Shown: piece by piece, positions 6,861 to 11,318 of the stretch | How the letters are laid out: every line of letters begins with the position of its first letter | How positions within the stretch are numbered: the first letter of the stretch is position 1 | NCBI GenBank assembly: GCA_947085325.1 | Contig: CAMTVY010000019.1 | Span: 1-11,318 of the forward strand | Origin: JAQBXX01 sp947085325 | GTDB taxonomy: Bacteria; Pseudomonadota; Gammaproteobacteria; SURF-13 | Direction of reading: 5' to 3' | Length of the DNA stretch: 11,318 nt | Notes under the pieces: generated by a model | The model's database searches: none | The model's input: the letters and a program-made list of their open reading frames with translations, nothing else | Told to the model about the DNA's origin: nothing | Translations under genes and position numbers: made by a program

Positions 6861-7787
6861 TTACCGCATCTCCGTGTAGAGGGGCGCCTCCGCTATCTTT
6901 TTGCCTTCGTTCAGCAGGTAGGTATAAAAGGTCTGCGCGGCAATCGATAACTGCTTGCCCTCCGGGTAGGCAAGATACCATTGACGCTTGATGGGGAAGC
7001 CTTGCACGTCCAGTATCCGCAAGGGCCCCGTTTCTCCCTCCAGCGCCAGGCAATGGCGCGATAGCACGGCGATCCCCAGCCCGCCGACGATAGCCTGCTT
7101 GATGGCTTCATTGCTGCCCAGCTCCATGCGGATATTGGGCGTAATCTGGTGCTTGTCGAACAGGCGCTGGGTGGCAATGCGGGTGCCGGAGCCGGGCTCG
7201 CGCATCAAGAAAGGCTCTTCGGCGATACGTTTCAGGCTGATGCGTTTGCGGCGCACCAGCGGATGGTTGCTGGAGGCAAGGACTACCAGGGGATTTTCCA
7301 GGAACGACTGGGAGTGGGCGTCCAGGTTTTCCGGCGGCTGGCCAAGAATATACAGATCGTCCAGGTTCTGTGCCATGCGTTCCAGCACGCGTTCGCGGTT
7401 GGTGACTTTGAGCGACACCTCGATCCCGGGGTGGCGCTGGTAAAATGCGCCCAATACGCGCGGCGCGAAATACTGCGCCGTGGTGATAACGGCCAGCCGC
7501 AGACGTCCCTGCTTGAGCCCCTTGCGGTCGGCGATGCTCATCTCGAAACGCTCCAGGCTGTCGAATATCTCGCGACACAGCTTTTGCAGTTCCTTGCCCG
7601 CCTCGGTGAGATGTATCCGCTTGCCTATTTGCTCGAATAGCGGCATGCCGACCGTATCGGTGAGCTGCTTGATCTGCATCGAAACCGTCGGCTGGGTGAG
7701 ATAGAGCTCTTCGGCGGCACGCGTGAAGCTCAAGTGGCGCGTAATCGCCTCGAACACCTGTAATTGGCGCAGTGTGGCATGACGCAT
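6861..7787 (-). CDS. CbbR-like LysR-family transcriptional regulator
   Basis: This is a 308-residue LysR-type regulator. The ATG at 7787 is chosen because GGAGGGG (minus strand, 7800-7794) lies 6 nt upstream and because the family begins MRHxTLRQLxxFE. An eight-codon longer form starting at TTG 7811 lacks such a site. The winged helix-turn-helix spans residues about 5-63, with SFTRAAEELYLTQPTVSMQI (20-39) in its core. The effector-binding domain spans about 88-295, with REPGSGTR and GGLGIAVLSRH segments typical of the family. The N-terminus is very close in character to CbbR/CfxR, which activate Calvin-cycle and carbon-concentrating genes in response to metabolites such as NADPH, RuBP or phosphoenolpyruvate. 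No cbb genes are in the window. It is divergent from the SulP/PII-like/SbtA genes, which are its probable targets, and its own promoter overlaps the shared palindrome, so it may repress itself. Confidence 0.92.
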   Translation of the reverse strand: MRHATLRQLQVFEAITRHLSFTRAAEELYLTQPTVSMQIKQLTDTVGMPLFEQIGKRIHLTEAGKELQKLCREIFDSLERFEMSIADRKGLKQGRLRLAVITTAQYFAPRVLGAFYQRHPGIEVSLKVTNRERVLERMAQNLDDLYILGQPPENLDAHSQSFLENPLVVLASSNHPLVRRKRISLKRIAEEPFLMREPGSGTRIATQRLFDKHQITPNIRMELGSNEAIKQAIVGGLGIAVLSRHCLALEGETGPLRILDVQGFPIKRQWYLAYPEGKQLSIAAQTFYTYLLNEGKKIAEAPLYTEMR

Positions 7788-7818
7788 GGCTGGCCCCTCC
7801 GTCGCTCTCAAAGAGTGG

Positions 7819-7840
7819 ATGATAGATGTTAATCTATCAT
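7819..7840. promoter_or_regulatory. Perfect 9-4-9 palindrome, candidate LysR operator
   Basis: ATGATAGAT (7819-7827) and ATCTATCAT (7832-7840) are exact reverse complements around GTTA. LysR proteins bind interrupted dyads between divergent promoters, and CbbR sites often read TNA-N7-TNA. Such a match occurs inside the dyad at 7820-7832 (TGA-N7-TAA), and a second, less significant one lies in the A/T tract at 7856-7868. The dyad is seen directly; binding is inferred. Confidence 0.65.
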
Positions 7841-7864
7841 ACGCATCGTTATTTTTTAATTTAA
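7836..7864 (-). promoter_or_regulatory. Possible promoter of the LysR gene
   Basis: On the minus strand TATGAT (7841-7836) matches the -10 consensus at 5 of 6 bases. TTAAAT (7864-7859), 17 bp upstream, is a weak -35. The -10 overlaps the right arm of the 7819-7840 palindrome, so a bound regulator would block it, as in classic LysR autorepression. Pattern evidence only. Confidence 0.35.
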
Positions 7865-7869
7865 TTTAT
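7849..7869. repeat. 21-nt A/T-only tract with TTTAA repeats
   Basis: Every base from 7849 to 7869 is A or T, in strongly GC-rich surroundings. It contains a T6 run and a short tandem TTTAA TTTAA TTTA (7855-7868). The tract lies between the palindrome and the SulP gene. It probably contributes promoter melting, curvature or an UP-like element. Confidence 0.6.
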
Positions 7870-7888
7870 CGTCTGGCGAGGGCATTAT
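7860..7888 (+). promoter_or_regulatory. Possible LysR-dependent promoter of the SulP gene
   Basis: CATTAT (7883-7888) could be the -10, with a poor -35 TTTAAT (7860-7865) at 17-bp spacing. A weak -35 is normal for LysR-activated promoters. Transcription would then start at about 7895, which puts the palindrome centre near -65, the usual LysR recognition position. The transcript would start almost at the ATG. This is speculative. Confidence 0.3.
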
Positions 7889-7895
7889 CCTAACC

Positions 7896-10184
7896 ATGTC
7901 AGAGGCCTTGCCAGACGAGAAGCCGCAAAACGGGATCAAAGGCCTGAAGCATTGGCGTTATGACCTGATGGCCGGTATGCAGGTCGCTCTGGTGTCATTG
8001 CCGCTGTCGCTCGGTATTGCCATCGCCTCAGGCGCTCCGCCGGTCACCGGGGTGATCTCGGCCATCATCGCCGGGCTGATCTTCCCGTTCCTGGGCGGCG
8101 CCTACGTCACCATCAGCGGGCCGGCGGCGGGGCTCGCCCCGGCGCTGCTGGCCGGCATGATTATGCTCGGCGGCGGCGATCTCGCGGCGGGTTATCCGCT
8201 GCTGCTGGTGGCGATCTGTCTCACCGGCCTGGCGCAGATCGTGTTGAGCCTGTTCAAGGCCGGGCGCTTCGCGCTGTTCCTGCCGGTGACGGTGGTCGAG
8301 GCGATGCTGGCGGCGATCGGCATCATGATCATCGTCAAGCAGATTCCGGCGCTGCTGGGCGATTTTGTGCCGCCCGCGAAGAGCATGCTGGTGACGATTG
8401 CGAATCTGCCTGAAAGTTTCCTCAGGATCGATCCGGCCATCGCGGTGATCGGCGGCGTCTGCCTGTTTCTGATGTTCTACTTCAACCGCACGCGCCATGC
8501 CTGGCTGCGGCGCATCCCGGCGCCGCTGTTCGTGGCGGGCATCGGCATCGGACTCGGCTACCTGTTGCAGCTCGATGCGAAGTATCTGATCGCCATGCCG
8601 CACAACATCATCGAGCACGGCATCACGCTGCCGGCCTTCGGCGCGGTGTGGGATCGCACCGAGCTGTGGTGGGGCATACTGCTGGTGGTGATTACGCTCA
8701 CCCTGATTGACGGCATCGAGTCGCTCGCGACCATCTCCGCAGTGGACAAGATAGACCCCTACCAGCGCAAGTCGGATCCCAACGTGACGCTGCGCGCCAT
8801 GGGTGTGTCGAACTCGCTGTCGAGCATCTTCGGCGGGCTCACCATCATCCCCGGCGGCGTCAAGAGCCGCGTCAACATTGACGCCGGCGGACGCACCCTG
8901 TGGGCCAACTTCTACAATGCGGTGTTCCTGATTGTGTTTCTGTTCCTCGCCAAGGATATGATCGCGCGCATCCCGCTGGCGGCCATCGGCGCGATCCTGG
9001 TGTATGTCGGCTGGCGGCTGTGCGAGTTCCGCGTGTTCAGCAGGACCTTCGCCATCGGGCGCGACCAGATCGTGATCTTCGCGGTGACGATCGCGGCGAT
9101 TCTCGCCACCGATCTGCTGTTCGGGATACTGATCGGGGTCGCCGCGAAGATCGTGCTGCACGTGTACCTGCTCACGCCGTCGTTGCGCGCGGTGCTGACC
9201 GGGCGGCTCACCTTCGCCCAGTCGTTCAAGCTGCTGTGGGGCAACTTCGCCGGGCTGTTCCGCAACCCGGTGATCAAGGTCAAGGTGGATGAGCGCGCGG
9301 AAGGCACGCACTACCGTATCTCGCTCGGCTCGATCGTGTGCTTCAATCTGCTGCCGCTCGACAAACTGCTGCAGGCGATTCCGGCGGGGGCGGGCATCAC
9401 GCTCGCCGTCACCGAATCCGGGCGCATCATTGATCACACCGCGATGGAATACCTGCACCAGTTCCATGAGGAGTGCCTGCACGCGGGGCGGCCGTTCGAG
9501 ATACTGGGCCTCGACAACTTCTACCAGTTTACCCCCCACTCGCTGTCGGCGCGCATGCATGACGCGAAGCTGGTCAAGGAGAAGGCGCGGGTGTCGGCGC
9601 GCGAACAGCAGATGGCCGAGGTGGCGCGGCATTATGGTTTTCAGTTCGTGCCAGCCACGGCGGGCACGCTCAACAGCCACGACTTCGTATACCTGCGCCG
9701 CGGGGCCGACCGCCAGGAGAGCAATGCGATGACCGGCGTCTATCGCGGCTGCCAGGTCAAGATATTCGATTACAGTCACACCGCTGCCCCGGACTACTAT
9801 GCCGAGCACCGCCATACGCTCATCCAACTGCACCCTCTTGAGGCTGGCGTGCCATTGCCCAATCTTGCGATCACGCCCGGAGACTATCTTGAGCGTTACC
9901 TGGTCGATTATCAGGAGGTGGATATGGCGGCTCGCCCGGCGCTCGCCCGGCACTACCGCCTCTATGCGCACGATCCGGCGCGGGCGCTGGCCTTTGCCGG
10001 GACGGAGATCGAGCAGATGCTACTCGATCACCCGGGCCTCTATGTCGAGATACGCAACAATGTCGTGCTCGCCTTCCGTCCCGATCAGGATCTCGCACCG
10101 CCCGAGGCGATCGAGCTGCTGCTCACTTTCGTCGCTCTGGTGGGCGGTGCGCGCAAGCCGCCTAAGCAGACAGGGGCGCAGTGA
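7896..10184 (+). CDS. SulP-family anion (probable bicarbonate) transporter with STAS-like region and extra C-terminal domain
   Basis: This 762-residue protein is well beyond the roughly 550-600 residues usual for bacterial SulP transporters such as BicA. Residues about 15-430 form the SulP membrane domain: LKHWRYDLMAGMQVALVSLP (17-36), VTISGPAAGLAPALLAG (71-87), TLIDGIESLATISAVDKID (269-287) with acidic D272/E275 in the substrate-site region, and the conserved GVSNSLSSIFGGLTIIPGG (303-321). Residues about 458-545 look like a divergent STAS domain (RISLGSIVCFNLLPLDKLL; GRIIDHTAMEYLHQF). Residues about 600-755 form a further cytoplasmic domain, containing GVYRGCQVKIFDYSH (614-628) and YVEIRNNVVLAF (716-727). 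SulP proteins carry sulfate, chloride or bicarbonate; bicarbonate is inferred from the PII-like and SbtA neighbours and the CbbR-like regulator. The ATG at 7896 is the only plausible start, but GAGGG (7878-7882) is 13 nt away, so initiation may be leaderless. Confidence 0.9.
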   Translation: MSEALPDEKPQNGIKGLKHWRYDLMAGMQVALVSLPLSLGIAIASGAPPVTGVISAIIAGLIFPFLGGAYVTISGPAAGLAPALLAGMIMLGGGDLAAGYPLLLVAICLTGLAQIVLSLFKAGRFALFLPVTVVEAMLAAIGIMIIVKQIPALLGDFVPPAKSMLVTIANLPESFLRIDPAIAVIGGVCLFLMFYFNRTRHAWLRRIPAPLFVAGIGIGLGYLLQLDAKYLIAMPHNIIEHGITLPAFGAVWDRTELWWGILLVVITLTLIDGIESLATISAVDKIDPYQRKSDPNVTLRAMGVSNSLSSIFGGLTIIPGGVKSRVNIDAGGRTLWANFYNAVFLIVFLFLAKDMIARIPLAAIGAILVYVGWRLCEFRVFSRTFAIGRDQIVIFAVTIAAILATDLLFGILIGVAAKIVLHVYLLTPSLRAVLTGRLTFAQSFKLLWGNFAGLFRNPVIKVKVDERAEGTHYRISLGSIVCFNLLPLDKLLQAIPAGAGITLAVTESGRIIDHTAMEYLHQFHEECLHAGRPFEILGLDNFYQFTPHSLSARMHDAKLVKEKARVSAREQQMAEVARHYGFQFVPATAGTLNSHDFVYLRRGADRQESNAMTGVYRGCQVKIFDYSHTAAPDYYAEHRHTLIQLHPLEAGVPLPNLAITPGDYLERYLVDYQEVDMAARPALARHYRLYAHDPARALAFAGTEIEQMLLDHPGLYVEIRNNVVLAFRPDQDLAPPEAIELLLTFVALVGGARKPPKQTGAQ

Positions 10185-10313
10185 GACTGCCGGCGAGCCT
10201 GAGCAGGGCTCACCCTGGAAAAAATCGAGTTCTTTAGTTAAATTTTTATTTTGTTGCTTTCCAACATACACTGACCCTGAGCAGCAAACCAACCTAAATT
10301 TGGAGACAGAATC
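10185..10313. other. SulP-PII intergenic region
   Basis: These 129 bp hold a short stem, GAGCC (10195-10199) with GGCTC (10207-10211), which has no T tract and is unlikely to end transcription. An A/T-rich block follows (about 10229-10260), then a 9-bp direct repeat CCTGAGCAG (10198-10206 and 10276-10284). GGAG (10302-10305) is the ribosome-binding site of the next gene. The A/T block could hold an internal promoter for the PII-like and sbtA genes, but no good hexamer pair was found. Confidence 0.45.
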
Positions 10314-10637
10314 ATGAGACGTCTGGAACAGAAAAAACTACTGACCATCATCACCTCGCGCGCACTCGAAAAAATGATTATCGAGGCGGTGCGCAGGCGC
10401 GGTGTCGGCGGCTATACCGTGGTGAATGCCAGCGGGGCCGGCGCTTCCGGAATCCAGTCGGGCATGCTCGACGGCGACTCCATCATCCTGATTCACATTA
10501 TTCTCTCGGAGGCTCGCCTGATCACCGTGCTCGATGATCTGGAGGACATGATGAACCGGGGCTACCGGATCAAGGCGATCGTGACGGACATCTCGATCCT
10601 GCCACGCAAGAATGCCCCCGGCGCCTCCATGAACTAG
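10314..10637 (+). CDS. PII-like signalling protein (SbtB/CPII type)
   Basis: This small cytoplasmic protein has 107 residues, close to cyanobacterial SbtB (110). PII-like proteins are ferredoxin-fold trimers that bind adenine nucleotides between subunits and act on transporters through a flexible T-loop. The first strand KLLTIITS (8-15), the helix AVRRRG (25-30) and the nucleotide-contacting GGYTVVNASGAGASG (32-46) match SbtB-like GYTV...G.G patterns. The presumed T-loop is about 39-55. EARLITVLDDLEDMM (66-80) is the second helix, followed by the strand AIVTDISILP (88-97). The canonical GlnB/GlnK uridylylation tyrosine region is absent. The C-terminal CGPEGC redox loop of SbtB is also missing: the protein ends LPRKNAPGASMN, without cysteines. 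GGAG lies 8 nt before the ATG. Its place between a SulP and an SbtA transporter fits a regulator of bicarbonate uptake, as described for SbtB and the carboxysome-associated CPII. Confidence 0.88.
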   Translation: MRRLEQKKLLTIITSRALEKMIIEAVRRRGVGGYTVVNASGAGASGIQSGMLDGDSIILIHIILSEARLITVLDDLEDMMNRGYRIKAIVTDISILPRKNAPGASMN

Positions 10638-10723
10638 CTCTGCGCCGGAACCGGACGGGTCTGTCCCCGGGTACGAATCCGCCGCACCGAAAAATCCTGT
10701 AGATAAATTAAAGGAAACGAACC
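10638..10723. other. PII-sbtA intergenic region
   Basis: This 86-bp spacer has no clear terminator, only short imperfect GC pairings around 10645-10668. AAGGA (10711-10715), 8 nt before the sbtA ATG, is a good ribosome-binding site. Co-transcription with the PII-like gene is likely. Confidence 0.5.
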
Positions 10724-11318
10724 ATGGACATCAAATCATTCGCCACCCTGCTCGATCCCGCCATTTTATTCTTTTTTCTGGGCATGTTTGCCGCGCTGGT
10801 GCGCTCCAATCTGGAGATACCGGCCCCCATCGCCAAATTCCTGTCCTTGTACCTGCTCATGGCGATAGGTATCAAAGGGGGTGTGGCCTTGAGCGTGAGC
10901 GGCATCCATATGCAGATGATGGTCGGGCTGGCGATCGCACTGCTCATGGCCTTCCTCGTGCCGCTATATACCTTCCCCCTGCTGCGCCGCAAGCTCGACG
11001 GCTTCAACGCCGCCGCGATCGCGGCCACCTATGGCTCGGTGAGCGCGGTAACCTTTATCGCCGCCGGACAATTCCTGGACAACCACGGCGTCGAGTACGG
11101 CGGATACATGGCGGTGGCGCTGGTGATCATGGAGGCTCCGGCCGTCATCATGGCGGTGGCGCTGGCCGCGATGACGCGCGCGAGCCTGGCCAAGCAAGGC
11201 GCGGGCGCGGCGGCAAACGTCGGGACGAACAACGGCTCGTTTTCATTGAAGAACAACCTGCACGAGTCGTTCACCGACGGGGCCATCATGTTGCGGTTGG
11301 GAAGTCTGTTGGTCGGCC
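10724..11318 (+). CDS. sbtA: SbtA-type sodium-dependent bicarbonate permease (5' part, runs off the window)
   Basis: The first 198 codons are present and the gene continues past the window edge. SbtA proteins are homotrimeric inner-membrane Na+/HCO3- symporters, usually about 320-370 residues, with two inverted five-helix repeats. Seen here: DPAILFFFLGMFAALV (11-26), IPAPIAKFLSLYLLMAIGIK (32-51) with GGVAL (52-56), matching the SbtA pattern IPxxI...LLxxIGxxGGxA. Next come a helix at about 63-83, NAAAIAATYGSVSAVTF (95-111), which matches the SbtA substrate-region GxxxGAVSGSTM, and YGGYMAVALVIMEAPAVIMA (125-144), like its YEAW...FMDIPALV. A soluble loop (about 152-184) matches the cytoplasmic linker between the repeats. 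ATG 10724 with AAGGA 8 nt upstream is well supported. Coupling ion and substrate are inferred from the family and the PII-like neighbour. Confidence 0.92.
   Translation, partial: MDIKSFATLLDPAILFFFLGMFAALVRSNLEIPAPIAKFLSLYLLMAIGIKGGVALSVSGIHMQMMVGLAIALLMAFLVPLYTFPLLRRKLDGFNAAAIAATYGSVSAVTFIAAGQFLDNHGVEYGGYMAVALVIMEAPAVIMAVALAAMTRASLAKQGAGAAANVGTNNGSFSLKNNLHESFTDGAIMLRLGSLLVG

Noticed and set aside
7788..7811. TTG start giving a longer LysR regulator
   Set aside because: It has no suitable Shine-Dalgarno, whereas ATG 7787 has GGAGGGG at 6 nt and matches the usual start of CbbR-type proteins.
8028..9971. A 647-codon open frame on the minus strand opposite the SulP gene
   Set aside because: Its translation is a biased mix of Arg, His, Gln, Asp and Glu with no family motif, as expected from the antisense frame of a GC-rich membrane-protein gene. 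The SulP frame on the plus strand has clear domain motifs along its length.
10198..10284. 9-bp direct repeat CCTGAGCAG as paired operator sites
   Set aside because: The copies are 78 bp apart, the first is part of a small stem, and neither resembles a LysR dyad. Chance is the simpler explanation.

Overview
The window reads as chromosomal DNA of a GC-rich gammaproteobacterium, most likely a chemolithoautotroph such as a sulfur oxidiser. The evidence is a gammaproteobacterial-type 5S rRNA, an E. coli-like AmpD/AmpE pair and PmbA/TldE, next to a cluster for dissolved inorganic carbon (bicarbonate) uptake under a CbbR-like LysR regulator. The genus cannot be fixed from the sequence. No mobile element, CRISPR array, tRNA or other sign of recent insertion is visible.

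Layout. (1) Positions 1-531 are the end of an rRNA operon: the 23S 3' part from just before the sarcin-ricin loop, a spacer with a perfect 10-bp hairpin, 5S rRNA, and a strong intrinsic terminator with a GAAA loop. (2) 640-1065 (+) is a small secreted DUF4124-type protein with a charged helical tail; it converges on pmbA/tldE (1081-2421, -). (3) 2563-2901 (-) is an unrecognised 112-residue protein. (4) 3100-3984 and 4118-4666 (-) are ampE and ampD, for peptidoglycan recycling and its membrane partner. (5) 4847-6826 (+), divergent from ampD, is a CPA2 (Kef-type) cation:proton antiporter with TrkA-N and TrkA-C domains. (6) 6861-7787 (-) is a CbbR-like LysR regulator. Divergent from it run a SulP anion transporter (7896-10184), a PII-like signalling protein (10314-10637) and an SbtA-type bicarbonate permease (10724 to the window end, truncated).

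How the genes work together. The right-hand third is the most interesting part. Two unrelated bicarbonate-transporter families (SulP and SbtA) flank one small PII-like protein of the SbtB/CPII type. The divergent LysR gene shares a 108-bp control region with them that holds a perfect 9-4-9 palindrome and an unbroken 21-nt A/T block. The natural reading is a CO2/bicarbonate-responsive module: the LysR protein senses carbon or redox metabolites and switches the transporters on, while the PII-like protein gates one or both of them by nucleotide state. The SulP protein also carries a C-terminal domain of about 150 residues beyond the usual STAS region, which I cannot assign to a named family. The rest of the window is ordinary housekeeping DNA.
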